Origin: Alphaproteobacteria bacterium
GTDB taxonomy: Bacteria > Pseudomonadota > Alphaproteobacteria > CALKHQ01
NCBI GenBank assembly: GCA_041396705.1
Contig: JAWKYB010000005.1
Location: 124,001 to 188,000 of the forward strand
Direction: 5' to 3'
DNA length: 64,000 bases
Positions 22,406-30,268 of this stretch are shown one piece after another. Both the position numbers and the translations under genes were made by a program. The notes under the pieces are model-generated. The model was not told where the DNA came from and did no database searches. It saw only the letters and a list, made by a program, of their open reading frames with translations. Numbering within the stretch: position 1 is the first letter of the stretch; the number at the start of each line of letters is the position of its first letter.

Positions 22406-24157
22406 ATGCTAGCGCATATCGCCACGCCGGCGCACCACCCGCGCCGCAGCTTTTTTCGCCGTCGGCGCCGCGTCGGACGGGCCCGTACGGCTGTCCTCGC
22501 CGCCGCCCTTTCTGCCGCCGCCCTGCTGGCCGCCTTGCCCGCGCCGGCCCAGCAGGCCGGCGACGACCGCATCGTCCGCCAGGTCGAGGCGTTCGCCGCC
22601 GCCTTCGACGCCGGCCGGTTCGACGAGGCCGCCGCGCTGGGCGCGCGCGCGCTCGCCGCCAGCCGCGAGGCGTTCGGCGACGACGCCGGCCATACCGGCC
22701 TGCTGCTGATGCAGCTGGCGCGCACCAACCGCATGCGCGGGGCGCTGGACGACGCCGAGGCCCAGTACCAGGAGGCCCGGGCGATCTTCGCGGACGCCTA
22801 TGGCGAGGACCATGTCAGCGTGATCGAGGCCGACCTCGGTCTCGCCGGAATCGCCGCCGCCGGCGATCCGCTGGCGGCCAGCGCGCTGTATGCCGCCGTG
22901 GTGGCGCGGCTGCAGGCGCTGGCCCAGCCGCAGCCGGTGCTGCTGGCCAACGCCCAGGTCGCGCTCGGCCGCAACCTGCTGCAGATCGGCAACGAATCGG
23001 CCGCGCGGACGACGCTGGCGTCCGCGGTCGGCACGCTGGCGGCGGGCATCGGCCCGTACCACCCGATGACGGCCCAGACCCGCGCGGAATGGGCGGCATT
23101 GATCGACTCGCCCTGGGTGGCGGCGGAAACCTATGTCGAAAGCTGGCGGGCGCTGCGCGCCGAGCTGGGCGACGCGCACCCCGAGGCGGTCCAGCTCGGC
23201 ATGGTCGCCGCCAAGGCGCTGCTGGCGCTGGGGCTGGCCCAGGACGCGCTCGACGTGGCGCTGCCGGTGGCGGCGGCCAGGCCGACCGCCGAGACGCGGG
23301 ACCTGGTCGGGCAGATCTGGCAGTCGCTGCGCGACCCGGACAGCGTGGTCCGCGCGATCCGCAGCGCGGCGCCCAGCGAGGAGGCCGACACCGAGGCGCA
23401 GGCCCTGGCGGCGGCACGGCTGGCGGCGGCGCTGGTCCGGCTGGACCGGCCGGTCGACGCGGTGCTGGGCATCGACCGGGCCCGGCGGCTGTGGGCCGAC
23501 GCGCCGCCGACCGACCCCGGCCTGGCCGAGGCGATGGCGCGGATCAGCGACCCGGCCCAGTCGGTCGGCGCCACCGTCGATGCCGACCGGCTGCTGGACG
23601 AGGCGGCCGCGATCGTCGAGCGGCTCGACGCCACCCACCCGAGGCGCAACGAGCTGATGGGCCTGATCGCGCTGTCGCGGGCGCGTCACGCCGCGGCCGA
23701 CGACCGCCCGGAGGAAGCGGTACGGCTGGCCCGGGCGCAACTGGACGTGCTGACCGGCCGCGACGACCCGCGCGGGGTGCTGCGGCTGCGGCTGCGCGCC
23801 GCCCAGGCCTACGGGTTCTTCAAATCGGGCCAGGACAACCTGGCCGTGATCGCGTTCAACGGGCTGGAGCGCGACGTCACCGCCGCGCCTGCCGCGCTCG
23901 AGGACGCGCGCGCGGACGACGCGCTGCTGCTCACGCCGCCGGAGGCGGTGACCCTGCTGGAATATTGCAGCGCCTTCTGGCTGGCAAAGGCGAGGCGGCG
24001 CGGGTGGCGCGCATCCAGGCGCAGATCGGCCGCTGGCAGGCCAACGGCCCGACCTGGCCGCGCCGGGGCCAGGCGGCCGGCGGATCCGGTGATTAGCGGA
24101 CCGGCCGGCGCAGCTGCCGCGGCCGGAGCGGCACCGCGGCCGGCCGGCCGTGGCTGA
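22406..24157 (+). CDS. Exported tetratricopeptide-repeat protein, apparent frameshift near the 3' end
   Basis: The frame gives 583 residues: an Arg-rich start, a hydrophobic signal (VLAAALSAAALLAALPAPAQQ, about residues 29-48), then a helical Ala-rich body with TPR-like pairs (for example TGLLLMQLARTNRMRGALDD). From about 23988 the frame turns into Arg/Gly-rich low complexity, while the +1 frame reads KGEAARVARIQAQIGRWQAN and stops at 24096, which looks like the natural end. One missing G in the AAGGCGAGG run would restore it. Periplasmic scaffold role inferred. If uncorrected, the gene overlaps the next start by 8 bases. Confidence 0.75.
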   Translation: MLAHIATPAHHPRRSFFRRRRRVGRARTAVLAAALSAAALLAALPAPAQQAGDDRIVRQVEAFAAAFDAGRFDEAAALGARALAASREAFGDDAGHTGLLLMQLARTNRMRGALDDAEAQYQEARAIFADAYGEDHVSVIEADLGLAGIAAAGDPLAASALYAAVVARLQALAQPQPVLLANAQVALGRNLLQIGNESAARTTLASAVGTLAAGIGPYHPMTAQTRAEWAALIDSPWVAAETYVESWRALRAELGDAHPEAVQLGMVAAKALLALGLAQDALDVALPVAAARPTAETRDLVGQIWQSLRDPDSVVRAIRSAAPSEEADTEAQALAAARLAAALVRLDRPVDAVLGIDRARRLWADAPPTDPGLAEAMARISDPAQSVGATVDADRLLDEAAAIVERLDATHPRRNELMGLIALSRARHAAADDRPEEAVRLARAQLDVLTGRDDPRGVLRLRLRAAQAYGFFKSGQDNLAVIAFNGLERDVTAAPAALEDARADDALLLTPPEAVTLLEYCSAFWLAKARRRGWRASRRRSAAGRPTARPGRAGARRPADPVISGPAGAAAAAGAAPRPAGRG

Positions 24158-25049
24158 GGCCGCCGTCGCGCTGCGCGGCGTCTCGGCGACGACGATGATC
24201 GTCGTCAGCACCCTGAGCTTCTCGCTGATGCACGCCTGCGTGCGCCACCTCGGCGTGGTCGAGGCGGTGCACCCGTTCATCATCGCCTTCATCCGCAGCG
24301 CCCTGGGCGGCGCGGTGCTGTTCGCCTGGGTGCTGCAGCGGGGCAAGGCGCTGCCGCGCGGCCGAGCCATGGGCATGATCGCCGGCCGCGCGGCGCTGAA
24401 CACGGCGGCGATGCTGTGCTTCTTCGCCGCTCTGGGCATGACCGAGCTGACCACGGTGACCGCCCTGAACTTCACCGCACCGCTGTTCGTCACGCTGGGC
24501 GCGTGGCTGCTGTTCGGCGAGCGGCTGCGCACCCGGCGCATCGGCGCGCTCGTCGTCGGCTTCGCCGGCGTGGCCGTGGTGATGCGGCCCAGCATCGCCG
24601 TGTTCGAGCCCGGCCCCTATCTCGCCCTGGCGTCCTCGGTGCTGTGGGCCGGCGCCATGCTGCTGATCAAGCGGCTGACCGCGACGGTCGACAGCGTCAC
24701 CATCACCGCCTACAGCGGCCTGATGATGGCGGTCCTCAGCCTGGCGCCGGCGCTGTTCTTCTGGCAGTGGCCGACGCCGACGCAGTGGGCCTGGCTGGCG
24801 CTGACCACGGCGCTGGGCACCGTCGCGCAGCTGAGCCTCGCCGAGGCGTTCCGCCGGGCGGAGGCCGGCGCGGTGATGCCGTTCGACTTCCTGAAGCTGA
24901 TCTGGGCGAGCCTGCTCGGCCTGGTCTGGTTCGGCGACACGCCGAGCCCGTGGGCCTGGGCCGGCGGCGCGGTGATCTTCGCCGCGTCGGTCTACATCGC
25001 CCACCGCGAGCGCCGCAGCGGCCGCCCGGTCGCGGCGCCGCCGGCCTGA
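24150..25049 (+). CDS. DMT superfamily transporter (EamA domains)
   Basis: A 299-residue inner-membrane protein with about ten predicted helices and two EamA repeats (for example ALNFTAPLFVTLGAWLLFGE near residue 107 and FDFLKLIWASLLGLVWFGDTPS near 250). These are usually drug/metabolite exporters with unknown substrate. GTG 24150 is the start, giving MAEAAVALRG before the first helix; there is no strong ribosome binding site, so coupling to the upstream gene is possible. It is not clearly linked in function to its neighbours. Confidence 0.87.
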   Translation: MAEAAVALRGVSATTMIVVSTLSFSLMHACVRHLGVVEAVHPFIIAFIRSALGGAVLFAWVLQRGKALPRGRAMGMIAGRAALNTAAMLCFFAALGMTELTTVTALNFTAPLFVTLGAWLLFGERLRTRRIGALVVGFAGVAVVMRPSIAVFEPGPYLALASSVLWAGAMLLIKRLTATVDSVTITAYSGLMMAVLSLAPALFFWQWPTPTQWAWLALTTALGTVAQLSLAEAFRRAEAGAVMPFDFLKLIWASLLGLVWFGDTPSPWAWAGGAVIFAASVYIAHRERRSGRPVAAPPA

Positions 25050-25142
25050 GCTGCAGCCCGCCGGCCCTGGACAGGCGCGCGCCAACGTGATTGGTTTTCG
25101 CGGCCGGCCCGGCCGGCAAGGCGCACGCAAGGCTGGAGCGAG

Positions 25143-25940
25143 ATGACGACGACCGAGGCAACCGCCCGACAGCCGCTGCTGCGGATCAGCCATATCGCCA
25201 AGCGGTTCGGCGCGGTGGTCGCGCTGGCCGACGTCACCTTCGAGATCTATCCCGGCGAGGTGGTGGCGCTGCTCGGCGACAACGGCGCCGGCAAGTCGAC
25301 CCTGATCAAGATCCTGGCGGGCAACCAGCAGCCGGACAGCGGCACGCTGACCTTCGAGGGCCGCGAAGTGCACATCGATACGCCGGCCGACGCCAAGGCG
25401 CTGGGCATCCAGACCGTCTATCAGGACCTGTCGCTGTGCGGAAATGTCGACGTCGTCGCCAATTTCTTCATGGGCCGCGAGCTGTGCAGCAACGTCGTGG
25501 GCATGCAGGTGCTGCGCGAGCGCGAGATGGAGACGGTGACCCGGCAGGCGATGGCCGAGATCGGCGCCACCATTCCGTCGGTGCGCAGCAACGTCGAGCA
25601 CCTGTCCGGCGGCCAGCGCCAGGCGATCGAGCTGGCCCGCTTCGTGCACTGGGGCGGCAAGCTGGTGATGCTCGACGAGCCGTTCGCCGCGCTCGGCGTG
25701 CGCCAGACCCATCGCGGGCTGGAGCTGATCGAGCGGGTCAAGAGCCAGGGCGTGGCCGTGGTGGTGATCACCCACAACGTGCTGCACGCCTTTGCCGTCG
25801 CCGACCGTTTCGTCGTGCTGCGCCAGGGTCGCGTCGCGGGCGTGCGCGATGCGCACAGTTCCAGCCACGAGGAGGTCGTGGCGCTGATTACCGGCGAGTC
25901 CGCCGCCGAGGCGGCGCGCCGTTATGGTACCATTGCCTGA
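25143..25940 (+). CDS. Sugar ABC transporter ATP-binding protein
   Basis: A 265-residue ATPase with one nucleotide-binding domain, the single-domain type seen in FrcA-like fructose and ribose importers. Motifs are Walker A GDNGAGKST near residue 41, the Q-loop in VYQDLSL near 97, signature LSGGQRQA near 154, Walker B LVMLDEP near 177 and the H-loop VITHN near 209. First gene of the three-gene importer ATPase, binding protein, permease. The GCTGGAGCGAG upstream holds the ribosome binding site. Probably serves the catabolic genes at 20132-22360. Confidence 0.92.
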   Translation: MTTTEATARQPLLRISHIAKRFGAVVALADVTFEIYPGEVVALLGDNGAGKSTLIKILAGNQQPDSGTLTFEGREVHIDTPADAKALGIQTVYQDLSLCGNVDVVANFFMGRELCSNVVGMQVLREREMETVTRQAMAEIGATIPSVRSNVEHLSGGQRQAIELARFVHWGGKLVMLDEPFAALGVRQTHRGLELIERVKSQGVAVVVITHNVLHAFAVADRFVVLRQGRVAGVRDAHSSSHEEVVALITGESAAEAARRYGTIA

Positions 25941-25968
25941 TCAACCAAAAAGGAGGGGAGAACCGATC

Positions 25969-27021
25969 ATGCGCAGGACAATGACTTGGATGGCCGGGAC
26001 CTGGCTCATGGGCGCCGCGACGCTCGCGATCGCCGCCGGCACCGCCCACGCCCAGGACAAGGGCACGGTGTACTACCTGATCCCGACGCTGCTGGACGAG
26101 TTCCAGACCGAATCGAAGAAGGCGTTCGAGCACATGTTCGGCTCGCTCGGCTACGAGGTCGTCTCGGTCGACGCCGACAACCGCTCCGACCGCCAGCTCA
26201 GCCAGCTCGAGGACGCGATCGCCACCAGCCCCGCCGCGATCGTGCTGGCCGCGGTCGACTTCGACGCCATCGTGCCGGGCGTCGAGGCCGCCCGTGCCGC
26301 CGGCATCCCGGTGCTGAACTTCGACCGGCAGATCCGCACCACCGAGTTCAGCCTGACCTCGGTCGCCGGCACGGTGGAGATGGGCTATCTGGCCGCCGGC
26401 GAGGTCGTGCGGCTGCTCGAGGAGCGCAACGGCTCGGCCAGCGGCAAGGTGCTGCAGGTGCTCGGCGACCCCGGCGACAACTACACCCTCGACATCCAGG
26501 CCGGCTTCGAGGAGGTGATGGCCGGCTATCCCGACGTCGAGATCGTCACCAAGGCGACGCTGATGTGGGAGCCGGCGAACGCGGCCGACATCATCGAGGA
26601 CCAGCTGCTGGTCAACCCGGACATCGACGTGATCTTCGGCCACGCTGCCCACCTGTGCTCGGCGATGATCGCGGTGATGGAGGGCGCAGGCAAGGCGCCC
26701 GGCGACATCGCGATGCTGTGCTCGAACGGCGCGCCGGAAGGCCTGAAGAACATCCGCAACGGCTGGCAGCAGGCCGAGGTGGAGCAGCCGCTCTATGCCC
26801 AGATGTACGGGCTGGCGATGTTCGCCGACATGATCATCGGCGGCCAGACCCCGGCCGAGGGCACCTATGACGTGCTGGGCCTGGAATCGACCATCACCCA
26901 CGAGGCGTGGGGCCCGAACCTGAAGATCCCAGGCGCGGTCATCACCGCCGACAACGTCGACGGGCCGGCATTCTGGGGCAACCTGAACATGCCGACGGAC
27001 CCGGTCACCCCGGTCCAGTAA
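25969..27021 (+). CDS. Sugar ABC transporter substrate-binding protein
   Basis: A 350-residue periplasmic-binding-protein type 1 (RbsB/FrcB class). Signal peptide residues 1-26 (ending TAHAQ), then DKGTVYYLIPTLLDEFQTES, and a ligand cleft with VDFDAIVPGVEAARAAGIPV (about 98-117). ATG 25969 has an excellent AAGGAGGGGAG site. Encoded 28 bases after the ATPase. A strong hairpin follows and probably raises its expression over the permease. Substrate is probably a monosaccharide; the conserved binding residues cannot be mapped without a structure. Confidence 0.92.
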   Translation: MRRTMTWMAGTWLMGAATLAIAAGTAHAQDKGTVYYLIPTLLDEFQTESKKAFEHMFGSLGYEVVSVDADNRSDRQLSQLEDAIATSPAAIVLAAVDFDAIVPGVEAARAAGIPVLNFDRQIRTTEFSLTSVAGTVEMGYLAAGEVVRLLEERNGSASGKVLQVLGDPGDNYTLDIQAGFEEVMAGYPDVEIVTKATLMWEPANAADIIEDQLLVNPDIDVIFGHAAHLCSAMIAVMEGAGKAPGDIAMLCSNGAPEGLKNIRNGWQQAEVEQPLYAQMYGLAMFADMIIGGQTPAEGTYDVLGLESTITHEAWGPNLKIPGAVITADNVDGPAFWGNLNMPTDPVTPVQ

Positions 27022-27034
27022 CGCCGCGACCCCG

Positions 27035-27068
27035 CTGCCCCGGACCGCTCTGCCGCGGTCCGGGGCAG
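27035..27068 (+). other. Strong hairpin between binding-protein and permease genes
   Basis: Positions 27035-27048 and 27055-27068 are perfect complements (14-bp stem, 6-base loop). No T-run follows, so it is more likely an mRNA-stability or partial-termination element than a full terminator. Confidence 0.6.
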
Positions 27069-27238
27069 TGCGAAACGGCAGGCCCGGCGGCGCAACGCCC
27101 GCCGCGGACCGCGCCGGTCCCCGGGGCGCATGACCCGGGCAACACCGCATGCGGCCGGCGTCCACGGGCTGCCGTGCCGATCGTTGCGGCGACCGCAGCG
27201 CCGCATCGCATGGCCTTTACACCAGCGAGCCGAGCAAG

Positions 27239-28264
27239 ATGACCGACGAGACCCAGGACGCAGACGTCGTCGTGAAGCGCCTGCCGGAAGGCCAGCGCCG
27301 GGCGGTGATGTTCCTGCTCGACAACCTGGTCTGGTTCATCCTGGCCATCATCCTGGTGCTGTTCTCGGCCACCATCGAGCACTTCTTCCAGCTCGGCATC
27401 TTCCTGAACATCCTGCAGCACTCGACGTTCGTCGGCATCCTGGCGGTCGGGCTCAGCTTCTGCATCATCGCCGGCCACATGGACCTCTCGATCGAATCGA
27501 CCATGGCCTTCACCGCGATGTTCGCCACCTGGCTGGCCGCCGATCACGTCCAGGCGTCCGGCCTGCAGCTCGACGGCTGGGTGGTGCTGCTGGTGGCGAT
27601 GGCGATCGGCACCGCCGTCGGGCTGATCAACGGCTTCGTCATCATCAGGCTGCGTATCAACGCGTTCATCATGACGCTGTCGATGTACATCGCGCTGCGC
27701 GGCCTGGGCCTGATGCTGACCGGCGGGCGCACGATGACCGGCGTGCCCGAAGACCTGCGTTTCATCGCCGTCACCCGGATCGGCGGCGAGATCCCGCTGT
27801 TCGTCGTCACCTTGCTGATCGTCTACGGCGTGTTCCATTTCGTGCTGTCGCGCACCCGCTTCGGCCGCCACGTCTATCTGGTCGGCGGCAACCCGACCGC
27901 GCCGTTCCGCGCCGGCATCCCGGTCACCCGGGTGCTGTACATCTGCTTCGTCATCTCCGGCGTGCTGGCCGCCATCACCGGCTGGCTGATGGTGGCGCGG
28001 TTCGACGGCGCCACCGCCAACCTGGGCATCGGCATGCTGTTCGAGGCCTTCGCCGCGGTGGTGATCGGCGGCGTCAGCCTGCAGGGCGGCGTCGGCCGCC
28101 TGCCGGGCGTGTTCGCCGGCGCGATCCTGCTGTCGTCGATCGACACCGCGATCAACATCATGGGGCTGGAGCCGCATTTCATGCAGGTGATCCGCGGCGC
28201 CCTGATGCTGCTGGCGGTGCTGCTCGACAGCCTGAAGTCGACGATCCGCAAGCGCTACCTGTAG
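27239..28264 (+). CDS. Sugar ABC transporter permease (RbsC/FrcC family)
   Basis: A 341-residue inner-membrane permease with 8-10 helices. Family signatures are GLSFCIIAGHMDLSIESTMAF near residue 76, NGFVIIRLRINAFIMTL near 137 and EAFAAVVIGGVSLQGGVGRL near 263, the EAA-like coupling loop of this subfamily. I start at ATG 27239 (MTDETQ); the frame is open to 27149 but upstream residues are not conserved. Separated from the binding-protein gene by 217 bases including the hairpin. Confidence 0.92.
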   Translation: MTDETQDADVVVKRLPEGQRRAVMFLLDNLVWFILAIILVLFSATIEHFFQLGIFLNILQHSTFVGILAVGLSFCIIAGHMDLSIESTMAFTAMFATWLAADHVQASGLQLDGWVVLLVAMAIGTAVGLINGFVIIRLRINAFIMTLSMYIALRGLGLMLTGGRTMTGVPEDLRFIAVTRIGGEIPLFVVTLLIVYGVFHFVLSRTRFGRHVYLVGGNPTAPFRAGIPVTRVLYICFVISGVLAAITGWLMVARFDGATANLGIGMLFEAFAAVVIGGVSLQGGVGRLPGVFAGAILLSSIDTAINIMGLEPHFMQVIRGALMLLAVLLDSLKSTIRKRYL

Positions 28265-28291
28265 GCGGCGCACCGCCGCCGCGCACGCCCG

Positions 28292-29206
28292 TCAGACGGC
28301 CCGCAGCGTCCCGCTCATCATCTCGACGGCGCCGCCGCCGATGCGGATGTCCTCGACCTTGCCGAACACCTTGCGCGCGCCGGCCAGCAGCAGGCTGGGC
28401 CGGCCCATGTCCTCGCCCTGGGCGATGCGCAACTCGACGGCGCAGTCCGAGCGCTCGTCCAGCTGGGTCAGCAGGCCGACCAACGCGGCGTTTGCGCTGC
28501 CGGTCGCCGGGTCCTCCATGATGTTGTCCAGCGGCGCGAACATCCGGCAGTGATAGTCGACGCGGCCGCCGTCGCCGGCGGTGTAGACATAGACCAGCAG
28601 GTCGGGCGTCGGCATGCCGGCGGCGAAATGGCGGAAGGCGCCGACGTCGGGCGCGGCGGCCGACAGCGCCGCCCGGTCGGTCAGCCGCGCGACCACGAAC
28701 GGCAGGCCGACCGAGACGCTGACCGGACGGTGGGCGGTGCAGTCGACCTGTTCCACCGCCAGCCCGCAGCAGGCCGAGACGATCGACGGCTCGACCTCGG
28801 CGCCGATCGCCAGCGGCTGCGGTGCGGTCAGCGTGGCGCGCCGGGCCGCGCCGTTGCGGTCGCGCGCGATCGCCACCGGCACCAGCCCGGCCTCTTCCTC
28901 GAACTTGACCACGTCGCCGACCGGCCGGCCGAGGCAGTTGCCCGCCCATGCCACCACAAGCGCGGTGCCGACATTGGGATGGCCGGCGAACGGCACCTCG
29001 CGCGCCGGCGTGAAGATGCGCACCCGCGCGGTGTGGGCCGGGTCCTCCGGCGGCAGGATGAAGGTGGTCTCAGAGTAGTTGAACTCGCTGGCGATCCGCT
29101 GCATCGCGTCGGCGTCGAGCCCGCGCGCATCGGTCACCACGGCAAGCGGATTGCCGCCGAAGGCGGTCTCGGTGAACACGTCGACGGTGACATAGGGATA
29201 GGGCAT
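28292..29206 (-). CDS. PhzF family isomerase
   Basis: A 304-residue diaminopimelate-epimerase-fold protein. The N-terminus PYVTVDVFTETAFGGNPLAVV and FNYSETTF near residue 43, with the catalytic Glu, are diagnostic, as are FAGHPNVGTA near 74 and MEDPATGSANAALVGL near 230. Phenazine biosynthesis is not implied; stand-alone PhzF-like proteins are common in proteobacteria and their substrates are mostly unknown. Convergent with the sugar permease gene. Confidence 0.9.
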   Translation of the reverse strand: MPYPYVTVDVFTETAFGGNPLAVVTDARGLDADAMQRIASEFNYSETTFILPPEDPAHTARVRIFTPAREVPFAGHPNVGTALVVAWAGNCLGRPVGDVVKFEEEAGLVPVAIARDRNGAARRATLTAPQPLAIGAEVEPSIVSACCGLAVEQVDCTAHRPVSVSVGLPFVVARLTDRAALSAAAPDVGAFRHFAAGMPTPDLLVYVYTAGDGGRVDYHCRMFAPLDNIMEDPATGSANAALVGLLTQLDERSDCAVELRIAQGEDMGRPSLLLAGARKVFGKVEDIRIGGGAVEMMSGTLRAV

Positions 29207-29349
29207 GGGCGGCTCCTGGCTGAGGACGCGAGTGGCGCGGTCACTCTAAGGGCAATGGCGCGGCAGCCGAAGCGCCGCCGCGACGGGAACAATCCCGGCG
29301 GGCCGGGCCGGTTCCACCGTCCGGCCGCGCCCGCCGCCGTCGACGGCGT

Positions 29350-30183
29350 TCAGCCCGCGTCGAGCCAGGCGGTGCGATAGCCGTCCGCGCGCCACAGGAT
29401 CGGGAAGAAGTCCTCGTCCATCTCCAGGCTGCCGCGGCGCCGGTAGCGGCTGTAGATGTAGCTGACCTCGGTCGGGTGAAACCGCGCCTCGGACGACAGG
29501 CAATGCGCGACCAGCGCGCGGCGCGGCCGGTCGCCGCGATTCGGCCCGGACCCGTGCCAGGTGGCGCCGGCATGCACCGCGCAGCCGCCGGCCGGCACCT
29601 CCACCGGCACGAAGCGCGGCGTCTCGCCGATCGCCCGCGCCGCAGCGGCGAGGTCCTCGCGGTAGTCGTCCGGCGCATGGAACTGGCGGATCGGCGGCGA
29701 GCGGCCCCAGCGGTGCGAACCCGGCACATACTCCAGGGTGCCGCCCGCGGCGGCGGTGTCGTCGAGCGCAATCCAGCAGGTCATGTAGTGGGGCGGCGTC
29801 ACCCACAGGCAATAGCTGTCGTCCTGGTGAAAGCCGAGCGCCCGCGCGCCCGGCGGCTTCCACAGCACGTTGTCCTGGCCGATGCGCGCGCCGGGCCAGC
29901 CGGCCAGCCGGGCGCAGAGCTCGCCGACCGCCGCGCTCAGCACCACCGACGCCACCACCGGGTCGCTCTTCCAGCCGTTGCAGATCTGCCGGGTGCGGTC
30001 GGGCGGATCGCGGTCCTCGCGCCAGTTCCATTCGTCCGGATAGAGCCCGGTCGCGAAAACGCCGCGGAACAGCGGCTCGAAGCGCGCCGCCGCGGCCGCG
30101 ACGGTATCCGGCGGCAGGAAGCGGTCGAGGATGACGAAGCCGTCGCGGTGGAAGCGGGCGATCTGGTCGGCGTCTGGTCTCAC
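29350..30183 (-). CDS. Phytanoyl-CoA dioxygenase (PhyH) family protein
   Basis: A 277-residue Fe(II)/2-oxoglutarate-dependent oxygenase. The iron ligands are visible: His119 and Asp121 in GFHQDDS, and distal His210 in ATWHGSGPN, with Arg near 222 as the 2-oxoglutarate anchor. EYVPGSHRWG near 151 is a typical PhyH stretch. Hydroxylation substrate unknown (small acids, lipids or ectoine-type compounds are all possible). Encoded as a single gene on the minus strand, 86 bases after the start of the giant coiled-coil gene's stop. Confidence 0.85.
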   Translation of the reverse strand: MRPDADQIARFHRDGFVILDRFLPPDTVAAAAARFEPLFRGVFATGLYPDEWNWREDRDPPDRTRQICNGWKSDPVVASVVLSAAVGELCARLAGWPGARIGQDNVLWKPPGARALGFHQDDSYCLWVTPPHYMTCWIALDDTAAAGGTLEYVPGSHRWGRSPPIRQFHAPDDYREDLAAAARAIGETPRFVPVEVPAGGCAVHAGATWHGSGPNRGDRPRRALVAHCLSSEARFHPTEVSYIYSRYRRRGSLEMDEDFFPILWRADGYRTAWLDAG

Positions 30184-30268
30184 GGCATCGCGATCCCGCT
30201 GCGGCCGCCCACGGCGGTCCTTGCGCGCAGACTATCCGTCGCCCGCCGCCGTGACAAAGGCGTCCGGC

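Noticed and set aside
19904..24157. A plus-strand open frame of more than 1400 codons spanning the oxidoreductase, isomerase and TPR genes
   Set aside because: Only its last part (from 22406) is a real gene. The rest is antisense to two clear minus-strand genes, and it is low-complexity and Arg/Gly-rich, as expected for GC-rich shadows.
28292..29206. Phenazine biosynthesis locus suggested by PhzF
   Set aside because: No other phz genes are present; lone PhzF-like proteins are common and unrelated to phenazines.
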